Made by a program: the position numbers and the translations under genes
Shown: in pieces, positions 29,926 through 38,331 of the stretch
How the letters are laid out: each line of letters begins with the position of its first letter
Position numbering within the stretch: the stretch's first letter is position 1
Assembly (NCBI GenBank): GCA_039105265.1
Contig: JAPFFF010000023.1
Location: 124,001 to 188,000, forward strand
Direction of reading: 5' to 3'
DNA length: 64,000 nucleotides
From: Tritrichomonas musculus
Lineage: Eukaryota; Parabasalia; Tritrichomonadida; Tritrichomonadidae
Notes under the pieces: model-generated
Told to the model about the DNA's origin: nothing
Seen by the model: the letters and a program-made list of their open reading frames with translations, nothing else
The model's database searches: none

Positions 29926-30468
29926 ATGAATAAAGAAGAACTACTGGACAACATTCGAGCCGATTTTTTTACAGAAATCTGCCCTTTTGTAAGACCATCG
30001 TATATAACAGATTATGAAGCTGTTAAAACTGCTTTTAACTCAGTTCGACTTGTTTCATCATTTATTCAAAGTGATGTGTTATATAGGTGCGCAACAATCG
30101 TAGAAAAAAATGCAATTGAGTATTCTCTTGTGAACCTTTGCGCGAAAAGGAGGAAGCCAATTAATTATCAAACAAGAATTAATATTCGCTTCATTTCATC
30201 ATTTTCTGCGTCAATGCTTACGGCAGTTGTATTAAAAGGCTCGAGAAATCCTTTTTCAGTTATTGTTATACCATTTATAAATGGAACAATCTCAGTAACA
30301 TTTTTATTATTATCAAATCCTGACGAAACTCAAAGATTTATTAATAGGAATTACCCTAATGCACTAAGATTTCTTGAGAAAAATTGTTACTTTAAAGAGA
30401 TCACTAAGTTTTCTAAACAAGTCAATGATTTCATTAATCGTCCTCATATGCCAATCCATGATATTTAA
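29926..30468 (+). CDS. Small conserved-looking protein of unknown function
   Basis: The start is ATG 29926 (MNKEELLDNI), preceded by TAACGTATTTTCCCTTTG, giving 180 aa. The composition is ordinary and globular, without low complexity. It has hydrophobic strands (INIRFISSFSASMLTAVVLK and SVIVIPFINGTISVTFLLL) and helical ends. The alternating strands near residues 80-130 suggest a mixed alpha/beta domain, and the stretches are too short and polar for confident membrane segments. No catalytic motif was recognised. The gene shares its 5' spacer with the divergent UBL-UBA gene, which could mean co-regulation. I do not recognise the family. Confidence 0.65.
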   Translation: MNKEELLDNIRADFFTEICPFVRPSYITDYEAVKTAFNSVRLVSSFIQSDVLYRCATIVEKNAIEYSLVNLCAKRRKPINYQTRINIRFISSFSASMLTAVVLKGSRNPFSVIVIPFINGTISVTFLLLSNPDETQRFINRNYPNALRFLEKNCYFKEITKFSKQVNDFINRPHMPIHDI

Positions 30469-30635
30469 TTCACGAATAAGTATTATTTCATATCAAAAAA
30501 TTTGGCACACATTTACTAATAACGTATTATCCAATATTGAATAATTCAATTCCTTATATTATTTTGTTGAATAATAATAATAGTAGTAAACATTTAACTA
30601 ATAATAATAATGATTTATTTTATACTAAACAAATA

Positions 30636-31388
30636 TTAAATGCTTGATTCTGTATATGAATTTGTCTTGTCAAACAAAGGATCACAAATTGGTGGTAACA
30701 TAACGTCACTTCTATCACTATAATTTATTATTGAATCTGTTTTTTCATCATAAAGAATTAAATCAGGCTCTAAACATATTGAACATCCAACGAAATCTAA
30801 AAATACAGTAAATAAAATGCTGACAAACACAAATCCAATCATCATATAACATATTGAAGTTGTAAGAGTATAAAGCTGCTCTTTACATCCAATTGTAACA
30901 TTGAGAATTTCGTTAGAATTTATTTTTGTGGGACAAGGAATTGATGCATGATCTCTATAATCAGAAAAACCACAACATACCAAATAATTTTGAATGTCTG
31001 CTTTCTCATCATCTTCTGAGTTGATCCAAGCTTTTCGCGCAATGTTCATCACATTTTTAACATTTGATGTGTAATATGATATCATAATTTCAGCAAAAAT
31101 TAAAATAACCATAAAAGCATGGAAAAAAGACCATGCAAAAGATGCATTACTAATCGCGGATGACAGGCCAACAACTAGAATAATGAGATTTAAAAATGCA
31201 ATTGCAATCAGAAGAGTAATGACATCTATTGGTAAAAACCATGTTATATTTACTGATTGAAGAGAATAAGTTGAATAAATACATACCCCAATTCCAAAAA
31301 AAGAATGAATAACAATTAAGACTCCAAAAATTTTAATGGTCATTTTTTTTTCGTCCTGAGGATATAGTTTGCCGCATTTCTTTCCCAT
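30636..31388 (-). CDS. Tetraspanin
   Basis: The 250-aa protein starts at ATG 31388. Four membrane segments lie in the tetraspanin arrangement: about residues 17-40, 55-80, 85-110 and 178-205. The large loop between segments 3 and 4 contains the family's CCG motif (LVCCGFSDY) plus further cysteines (IPCPTK, IGCKEQL) for disulfides. The N- and C-termini are cytosolic, and a Cys pair near the fourth segment (VGCSICLEP) could be palmitoylated. Tetraspanins organise membrane microdomains. In trichomonads they are reported at the surface and in vesicles. Confidence 0.88.
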   Translation of the reverse strand: MGKKCGKLYPQDEKKMTIKIFGVLIVIHSFFGIGVCIYSTYSLQSVNITWFLPIDVITLLIAIAFLNLIILVVGLSSAISNASFAWSFFHAFMVILIFAEIMISYYTSNVKNVMNIARKAWINSEDDEKADIQNYLVCCGFSDYRDHASIPCPTKINSNEILNVTIGCKEQLYTLTTSICYMMIGFVFVSILFTVFLDFVGCSICLEPDLILYDEKTDSIINYSDRSDVMLPPICDPLFDKTNSYTESSI

Positions 31389-31882
31389 GATAACAATTAT
31401 AATATAAAATTAATATTTGAATTAAATTCAATACTATTTAAATTATTCTGTGTATTTATCGAAATTTTTCTATGAATATATGAAAAATCTTAATATTTTT
31501 TTTTACATAAAAGTGCATTGTTATAATCTCTAAAACAAATAGACATACATTTTTTTTCAAATAGGTTAGGGTTCACCTACAAAAAGTTTATAATTCGTTT
31601 TCAACAAAATTTTCACCTTTGACTATCTTCAAAAAAAACTCAGATTTTTTGTCCACTAAATTCAATAAAAAAAACATGATCACTTAATGATATACATTTA
31701 AACTTCTTGAAAGATCAAAAACAACTTAAAGTAGCTGCTAAAAATATGAATAAGGATTTTTCTAACAAATATACAATTTGTGATCTCAAAGTTTTATAAA
31801 GAAAGATATCAATACTATATGATTCTATTACTATCATTTTTATCATTTTTTTTTTTTTAAATAAAAACAAAATAACTTTAAT
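31389..31882. other. Intergenic, no gene seen
   Basis: This is A/T-rich spacer between the tetraspanin start and the MATE transporter's 3' end, with a T run near 31849-31858. No structured element was noticed. Confidence 0.55.
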
Positions 31883-33430
31883 TCAAGTTGATTTCAACAT
31901 ATTTTCGGTGATTAAAGGAACAGGATTGATTCCTTTTATCAATCTCCTCAATTTCACAATTGGATCAATCAAGAAGAACAAACTAACTAAACCAGCAAAA
32001 GCATCATTACATGTATACATATAGAACAATGTAACAATGCTTTTCTTATTTTTCATTGAAAAGTAAAGGATTGTGGAAAATAAGGGAACAGGAACAAGTT
32101 CACTTAAAACAGACAAAATCATGCATTTACCGGTCATTTCCAACGACATTAATGTTGATTCAGCGACATACACAAGACCCATTAAAACTGTAGCCAAATA
32201 AGAAGTGAATATCATTTTACCTGTTGTTATGATCAAGTCATAATCATTTGTGTAAATTTTCGGATATATATTACGTAATGATAATATAACAACTTCAGCA
32301 AAGCCACACCATATGAGAACGTATGCAATGGAAACAATTAGGAGATTCAACATTCTCTTGAAATCTTGTCGTCCATGTGCATAAGATGCCGCTGGGAGAT
32401 ATGATGAATATATAGCTTGTGAATATGTATAACCAAAGTACCAAAGATTCATTGAATATTGCATTGCTGCTTTTTCATTTTCATTTGCTGCACATCGAAC
32501 TCCATAGCCACGCGAAAAGAAGGTTGGGATGAAAAATGAGATATGAGATATAAATTTCGATATTCCAATTTTTACAGCTGGCCAAACTTCAGGACTCCAT
32601 TTTTTGAATGCAAGCTTCAAATCTATTTTAGTATCAAAAAAGTTCCCTGATAAAAATAAACAAAACAACGTAAATTGTACTAAAAATTCGGAAACAACAG
32701 TGGATAATGAAGCTCCAAGAATTCCTAGTTTGCAAGGTCCCATAAATAATGGGTCAAAAACACACATATTTAAAACGGCTGAGCATATCTGAGATATTCC
32801 ATAAATAAAATTGCGTCCTTCTGACTGTAAACAACCATTTAATAACTGATTGATACATATTGAAAAACAAGATAATATTAATGGAAAAACATATTCACGG
32901 TTCATCTTTTTTTCTTCAACTTTAAATAATTTTTCAAGTGGCCAATTTAGCGGAATGAAAATTAAGGGAACCAAAACACCGAATATAAGGCAAAGACAAA
33001 AGAGATCAGCGAATAAGTGCGGAATTTCATCTTTTCGTCCTTCTCCATGTAGTCGCGAGAAATGAGAGGCAGCTGATTCTTTCATAAAGAAACCAAAAGA
33101 ACGACATAAATTATCTAAAATATTTGCAATAACTGTAACGGCATTTCCTTCTGTTCCAACATATTTGGAAATCCAAAAAGCATCAACAAATACGTAGGAC
33201 GCTGATACAATTTCACCCAGAAAAGGTCCAAACGAATCTTTGAGAATTCGAAGCGGTGCAGAGTCTTTCCCCAGCTTAGATTCCTCTGGATTAAGATTTC
33301 CCACATCATATTCTTGTGCAACGTGATCATTTGGATTAAAATCTTCTCCCTCAGGAACTTCATTGTTTTCATTATTTTGTTTTGCATTTTCTGAGTTTCC
33401 AAGGAGTGGATCTTGATTGCTTTCTGACAT
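31883..33430 (-). CDS. MATE-family multidrug/cation antiporter
   Basis: The 515-aa protein starts at ATG 33430. After about 70 acidic, hydrophilic residues come about 12 hydrophobic segments. The opening LRILKDSFGPFLGEIVSASY followed by VFVDAFWISKYVGTEGNAV corresponds to the MATE start, where a first helix is followed by (D/N)xxxxG. Two related six-helix halves can be traced, with ICSAVLNMCVFDPLFMGP and LGILGASLSTVVSEF as the typical N-x-x-x-DP and G-x-x-GA/AT features. MATE proteins export organic cations or drugs using Na+ or H+ gradients. The substrate is unknown. In an anaerobic parasite it could contribute to drug efflux, but that is inference. Confidence 0.85.
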   Translation of the reverse strand: MSESNQDPLLGNSENAKQNNENNEVPEGEDFNPNDHVAQEYDVGNLNPEESKLGKDSAPLRILKDSFGPFLGEIVSASYVFVDAFWISKYVGTEGNAVTVIANILDNLCRSFGFFMKESAASHFSRLHGEGRKDEIPHLFADLFCLCLIFGVLVPLIFIPLNWPLEKLFKVEEKKMNREYVFPLILSCFSICINQLLNGCLQSEGRNFIYGISQICSAVLNMCVFDPLFMGPCKLGILGASLSTVVSEFLVQFTLFCLFLSGNFFDTKIDLKLAFKKWSPEVWPAVKIGISKFISHISFFIPTFFSRGYGVRCAANENEKAAMQYSMNLWYFGYTYSQAIYSSYLPAASYAHGRQDFKRMLNLLIVSIAYVLIWCGFAEVVILSLRNIYPKIYTNDYDLIITTGKMIFTSYLATVLMGLVYVAESTLMSLEMTGKCMILSVLSELVPVPLFSTILYFSMKNKKSIVTLFYMYTCNDAFAGLVSLFFLIDPIVKLRRLIKGINPVPLITENMLKST

Positions 33431-33924
33431 AGATAATCATAAAAATTTTAACAATTCAAATATCTTGAAAAATATTAATTTTTTGCTTAATTTTTTTCTT
33501 TCTTCTATTTTTAATTTATATATATATTTATTATTTCAATATTATTGGAGATAAATTTTTCCTTTATGATTGGTTAGATTTTGAGAAAATTCAATGGATA
33601 GATAAAAAACTAGTTTTTCTGATTAATAAAATTATAATATTAATTTTTCCTGGATTTTCATATTACTATTCCATAGTTATATGATATTTGAACAATAAAT
33701 TAATTGTTTTTTTAATGTATGAGATATAAAATATAAATAAAAAACAATTATCGTTGATTTGATCTGAAAAAACAATAAATTTTCTTTTGAATAATATTCA
33801 ATTTATTTGAATTAATTTGAATGGGTATAAAATCCCAAAAAATAAAATTTCCTCAATCAAAGATAAAAAGCACTGAAAATAAAAATGAAATATTCCCTTC
33901 AATTTAATCAATTTTTTACAAGAA
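33431..33924. other. Divergent intergenic region, no gene seen
   Basis: This A/T-rich spacer lies between the divergent MATE and RhoGAP genes and probably holds both promoters. No clear TCA(C/T)(A/T) element stands next to either ATG. TCAATTTTTT occurs 15 bases before 33925. Confidence 0.5.
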
Positions 33925-34668
33925 ATGAAAAATTATGGAGAAAAATTTTTTAGTGCTGATTTTAAATCTTATAATGGCAAAATCCCTTATGTAATTACTG
34001 ATGTCATTTTAAAACTAGATGAAAGCCATTCAGAAGTTTTTGAAGGAATTTTTCGAAAAAATGGTCCACGAAATCAGATAAATTCATTATGCCAACAATT
34101 AGACAACAACAAAATAAAAATTTGGAAAGCAGAATATTTGAATATTGAAGTTCTTTCATGCACCTTAAAGCGATTTTTGGCACAACATTCTAAAAATGAT
34201 GATACAATAATTGATAAGCAAATGGAAAGAATTTTACAAGAAATATACTTGCATTATAAAAATGATGAAAACGAAAGAATTATTCAATATAAATTTTTCT
34301 TTGATAAACTTTGTAGTGATGATACAAGAAAGTTTTCGTTGGCCTTTTTATTAAGGTATCTTCATAAAATTTCGGTGAATAGTGAACAGAATTTAATGCA
34401 TGCAGGAAACCTTTCAAGTGTTCTTTTCCTTAATTTATTCCCAATGCCAGAACCATCACAAGAAGAAGAAGAAAATTTCGGGAATGATGTCAAAAATAGT
34501 ATTAATAAGGAAATTTTAAAGGATTTGATTGAAAAAGGAAATTTATTAATAGAGGATTTGGAATCAGACGATTATAAACAAAAATTTTTTATGAACGATG
34601 AAGATATAGCAAATTTTGTTTTCTCTGCTAATTCGAATCACAAAAGCAGAAATTGTTTGATATTTTAA
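33925..34668 (+). CDS. RhoGAP-domain protein with a C-terminal CaaX box
   Basis: The 247-aa protein starts at ATG 33925. Residues about 18-190 form a RhoGAP domain: IPYVITDVILKLDE, then the arginine-finger loop FEGIFRKNG with Arg44, the helix IEVLSCTLKRFLAQ, AFLLRYLHKIS and NLMHAGNLSSVLFLNLFP. The last matches the family's N-K-M-x-x-x-N-L-A-x-x-(F/L)-x-P stretch. It would speed GTP hydrolysis on Rho/Rac GTPases, which are numerous in trichomonads. The last four residues, CLIF, form a good CaaX prenylation signal (Phe favours geranylgeranyl transfer), so the protein may be membrane-bound by its own lipid. Prenylation is inferred from the motif only. Confidence 0.85.
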   Translation: MKNYGEKFFSADFKSYNGKIPYVITDVILKLDESHSEVFEGIFRKNGPRNQINSLCQQLDNNKIKIWKAEYLNIEVLSCTLKRFLAQHSKNDDTIIDKQMERILQEIYLHYKNDENERIIQYKFFFDKLCSDDTRKFSLAFLLRYLHKISVNSEQNLMHAGNLSSVLFLNLFPMPEPSQEEEENFGNDVKNSINKEILKDLIEKGNLLIEDLESDDYKQKFFMNDEDIANFVFSANSNHKSRNCLIF

Positions 34669-34914
34669 TATGAATATTTATTAAATAGTTTTTTTAAGTA
34701 ATCATATATATTCAAATATTTGGATTTTACAATTATTGATGCTTAAATAATCATAATTCAACCAATGGTTTAATAATTGAAAGAAAAAAAAAATAATTAT
34801 TTTTGAAATATAATTATATTTTTGAAATTAAATCTATTTATTAATATTTCAAACAAAATCAACATTTATAATATATTTTAATAAATTGATCAATCGGTAC
34901 CGAACAAAAAAATT

Positions 34915-37900
34915 TTATATATCATTTGATACAATTCGCATATAATTGCTCTTAGCGATTTCATTACCTTTATCTGCTAATATTTTAAAATATCGAGCAG
35001 CTTCTTCCATGTTAACGGCTACACCTTCACCTTTACGCAACATATCTGCATAATTGAACATTGCATTTTGATTTCCTTTTTCAGCAGAAATCTTGAAATA
35101 ACGGGCAGCCTTTCCCTTATCAATTTCGACTCCTTCGCCAGTCCTCAACATGACAGCATAACTATTCATTGCATGAGCATTGCCTTTTTTTGCCGCCATT
35201 TTGTAATATTTGGCCGCTTCACTTTTGTCAGAAGGAACTCCTTCACCTTTTCTGAGCATATCGGCGTAGAAAAGCATTGAATATTTATTTCCTTTATCTG
35301 CCGAAATCTTGAAGTATCGGCACGCTTCACGCTTGTTAATTGGCACACCTTCGCCTTTTCTTAACATATCGGCATAAAAAAGTGCCGCTTCATCGTTCCC
35401 TTCATCCAGAGCCATCTTAACGTATCGCGCTGCTTTGCTTTTGTCGACTGCAATTCCGCAGCCGCCTTTCCTAAGAATTATGCCGTAATTGAGCATCCCG
35501 CTTTTGTCGCCTCTCTTGGCGGCCATCTCGATGTAACGGGCAGCTTCGCGCTTGTTCAATGAGACGCCTTCGCCTCTCATTAACATGATGCCGTAGTTGC
35601 TCATCGACTTCGCGTTTCCCCCATCAGCTGACATCTTGTAGTACCTCGCAGCTTCGCTCATGCTTGCTGCAACACATTCGCCTTTTCTGAGCATATCGGC
35701 GTAAGAAAGCATTGCTTCAGCGCTTCCCCTGTCGGCTGCCATTTTGTAGTATCGTGCTGCTTCACTTTTGTTTGCTGGGATTCCTTCGCCTCTTTGCAAG
35801 ACTCGGGCGTAAGAAAGCATTGCTTCTTTGTTTCCTTTATCGGCTGACATCTTGTAGTATCGTGCTGCTTCACTTTTGTTTGCTGGGATTCCTTCACCGC
35901 TGTACAGCATGCCAGCGATGCTGTTCATTGCTTTGCAATTTCCGCTGTCTGCTGAAATTCTGAAGAACTTCGCCGCTTCACCTTTGTTTACAGCGACGCC
36001 TTCGCCTTTTCTAAGCATCACGGCGTAGTTGTTCATTGCGTACTCGTTGCCTCTCTCGGCAGACATTCTGTAATAGCGCGCAGACTCACGCAAATCAATT
36101 TCAACGCCTTCTCCTTTCCTCAGCATCTCAGCGTAGTTGACCATTGCGTGCTCGTTGCCTCTGTCCGCAGCTAGCTTGAAATAGAGAGCAGCTTCAGACA
36201 AGTCAACGTCAACGCCTTCGCCGTGCTTCAGCATGATGGCGTAGTTGTTCATCGCTTTGCTGTTTCCTTTAGCAGCCGACATTCTGTAATATCGAGCAGA
36301 CTCACGCAAGTCAATTTCAACGCCTTCTCCTTTCCTCAGCATCTCAGCGTAATTGACCATCGCGTGCTCATCGCCTTGATCTGCAGCTAGCTTGAAATAG
36401 AAGGCTGCTTCCGACAAGTCAACAGGAATTCCATCGCCGTGCTTCAGCATGATTCCGTAGTTGTTCATCGCTTTGCAACTTCCCTTCTCCGCCGACTTCT
36501 TGTAAAAACGAGCTGCCTCTCGTTTGTCAACGGCAACACCTTCGCCCTTCCTCAGCATGTCCGCATAATGAAGCAGCAAATCACAATCACACTCATCTAA
36601 GTCAATATTTACAATTTCATTTTTATCAATCACACATTCTACAAAATCAGAAACTTTTTCTCTCTCAAGAATTGACTCACAATCACAACCATCTATATCA
36701 ATCTTACCAACAACAGCAACATCATCATCTTTTCTTCCAAGAATTGAATCACATTCATCTGAATCAATCTTTGCAATTCCATTTTTATCACCTTCATCTG
36801 CTTCAAGTTTACTAACAACAACAAAAATAGAATCTTTTTCTCTCTCAAGAATTGACTCACAATCACAACCATCTATACCAATCTTACCGACAACAGCATC
36901 TTCTTCTTCTTCTCTTCCAAGAACTGAATCACCTTCATCGACATCAATCTGACCAAAAGCAGAATCATCGTCTTTTTCTCTCTTCAGCATTTTTTTATTG
37001 AATTTTTTCTTCTTCTTTTTAGCTTTGCGAAGAGGAGAAGGCTGATTTATGTAATTGAATATACTTGTCGATTTGATTTGGCGTGATGGTGACTTGTTGT
37101 TTTTTATATCTTCTCCAAACAGGCGGAGATATTGAATGACTTCGCTGTCATTTGCATTCATCAATCTTCGGTATTTCAGTCGTCTTATTTCATCTACAAT
37201 TTCAGAAAATGAAGGACGATTTTTAGGTTCTGATGACCAGCATTTGGTTAGGAATGCTTTGATTTCTTCATCATCAATTGTGTTTATATTTGGTCGCTTG
37301 CCATTTTTGATGTCTCTTAGAAATTTATAAACGGCCTTGCATTCGGTAAATGGCTTTATACCTGTAAGAAGCTCATAGGCGATCAATGAGAATGAATAGA
37401 CATCTACTTTATACGTATATTGTTCTTCCATAATGACTTCGGGAGCCATGTAAGCTGGGGTACCTCGACATGTATCCATCATGATTGAAGAAGTTGATAA
37501 TTGCGATATTTTTGATTCACCAAAATCACATATGTGAGGATAAAAATATTGATCAAGCAAAATATTCCCTGGCTTTAAGTCTCGATGTATAATATTTTGT
37601 GAATGTAAATACTTCATTCCTTCTGCAATACCAAGCAATATTATGTATTTTTTTGATGATGGAAAATATGAATTATTTTTAAGAACTTGATCTAACGAAC
37701 CATTCGGCATATATTCTGTAAGGATTGTTGGATAGTGCTCGTTTGCAAAATTCATCATGTTAAAACCAAAAAGTGATAAAACTGCTGGATTCTTAACTCT
37801 TGAAAATATTGTTATTTCTTTGAAAAATGAGGTTTGATCTGGCGCAGTAATACATTCTTTTTTGGTAACTTTAGCTGAAAGAAGCTTTCCTGATTCAATT

Positions 37901-37992
37901 TCTTTAACAAGATATACTTTCCCAAAACTTCCTTCGCCAATTTCCCCTATAATTTCAAATTTTTCAAGATCTACAATAAAATCTTGAATCAT
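34915..37992 (-). CDS. Protein kinase fused to about 15 Sel1-like repeats
   Basis: The 1025-aa protein starts at ATG 37992, with TCATA 9-13 bases upstream. Residues about 8-270 are a kinase: GEGSFGKVY, HRDLKPGNILL, DFG in ICDFGESKI and CRGTPAYMAPEV, TKL-like in flavour. A Lys-rich patch and a duplicated acidic linker (GCDCESILEREK) span about 320-465. From about 470 to the end there are 15 full 36-residue Sel1 repeats and a partial one, with consensus AMxxYAxMLRKGEGVxxDKxEAARYYKxSADKGN. Sel1 solenoids mediate protein contacts. The repeats are far less AT-rich than the kinase part. Kinase-Sel1 fusions are abundant in Tritrichomonas and known in few other groups. The target is unknown. Confidence 0.9.
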   Translation of the reverse strand: MIQDFIVDLEKFEIIGEIGEGSFGKVYLVKEIESGKLLSAKVTKKECITAPDQTSFFKEITIFSRVKNPAVLSLFGFNMMNFANEHYPTILTEYMPNGSLDQVLKNNSYFPSSKKYIILLGIAEGMKYLHSQNIIHRDLKPGNILLDQYFYPHICDFGESKISQLSTSSIMMDTCRGTPAYMAPEVIMEEQYTYKVDVYSFSLIAYELLTGIKPFTECKAVYKFLRDIKNGKRPNINTIDDEEIKAFLTKCWSSEPKNRPSFSEIVDEIRRLKYRRLMNANDSEVIQYLRLFGEDIKNNKSPSRQIKSTSIFNYINQPSPLRKAKKKKKKFNKKMLKREKDDDSAFGQIDVDEGDSVLGREEEEDAVVGKIGIDGCDCESILEREKDSIFVVVSKLEADEGDKNGIAKIDSDECDSILGRKDDDVAVVGKIDIDGCDCESILEREKVSDFVECVIDKNEIVNIDLDECDCDLLLHYADMLRKGEGVAVDKREAARFYKKSAEKGSCKAMNNYGIMLKHGDGIPVDLSEAAFYFKLAADQGDEHAMVNYAEMLRKGEGVEIDLRESARYYRMSAAKGNSKAMNNYAIMLKHGEGVDVDLSEAALYFKLAADRGNEHAMVNYAEMLRKGEGVEIDLRESARYYRMSAERGNEYAMNNYAVMLRKGEGVAVNKGEAAKFFRISADSGNCKAMNSIAGMLYSGEGIPANKSEAARYYKMSADKGNKEAMLSYARVLQRGEGIPANKSEAARYYKMAADRGSAEAMLSYADMLRKGECVAASMSEAARYYKMSADGGNAKSMSNYGIMLMRGEGVSLNKREAARYIEMAAKRGDKSGMLNYGIILRKGGCGIAVDKSKAARYVKMALDEGNDEAALFYADMLRKGEGVPINKREACRYFKISADKGNKYSMLFYADMLRKGEGVPSDKSEAAKYYKMAAKKGNAHAMNSYAVMLRTGEGVEIDKGKAARYFKISAEKGNQNAMFNYADMLRKGEGVAVNMEEAARYFKILADKGNEIAKSNYMRIVSNDI
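36040..36471 (-). repeat. 216-bp tandem duplication inside the Sel1 array
   Basis: Sel1 repeats 2-3 (36256-36471) and 4-5 (36040-36255) are near-identical two-repeat blocks with a 216-base period. Both pair an AMNNY..MLKHG repeat with an AMVNYAEMLRKGEGVEIDLR repeat. This points to recent growth of the array by unequal exchange. Confidence 0.85.
36601..36960 (-). repeat. 180-bp duplication in the kinase-Sel1 linker
   Basis: TCTCTCAAGAATTGACTCAC recurs 180 bases apart (about 36660 and 36840) with matching flanks. Each copy encodes VGKI.IDGCDCESILEREK and an acidic (S/D)(I/V)LGR segment. The two linker modules are diverging copies. Confidence 0.75.
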
Positions 37993-38331
37993 TTAAAATT
38001 TATGATTTTGAGAACTTATCTGTTCAATTAAAATTTTAAAGAATTTAAAAAAATCCTTCAAAGGTCAATATTGACCTTTATTCGTTACTATTGAAATATT
38101 TTGAAATTATAGGAGAAATTGGTAATTGATGACATAAAATCTAGCTTTTTTATATCTCTTGAATACTTAAAAAATTGTATATACCTATATATCAAAAATA
38201 TTAAATTAATTATGAAATGCCATAGGATATATGACTATAGCTTATGCTTTTGGTTGTTAATCTAAGATTCTTAAACAAAAAAAAAAACTAAACATTAATT
38301 ACACGATTTTCTTTTTATCTATTTATGCAGA
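37993..38331. other. Intergenic with a perfect 20-bp palindrome
   Basis: This spacer is upstream of the kinase-Sel1 gene and downstream of a GBP-like gene. It contains TCATA (38001-38005) and the palindrome AAAGGTCAATATTGACCTTT (38060-38079). No gene is seen. Confidence 0.6.
38001..38005 (-). promoter_or_regulatory. Initiator-like TCATA for the kinase-Sel1 gene
   Basis: The minus strand reads AATCATAAATTTTAA and then the ATG at 37992. It fits the trichomonad Inr with a leader of about 10 bases. Confidence 0.45.
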
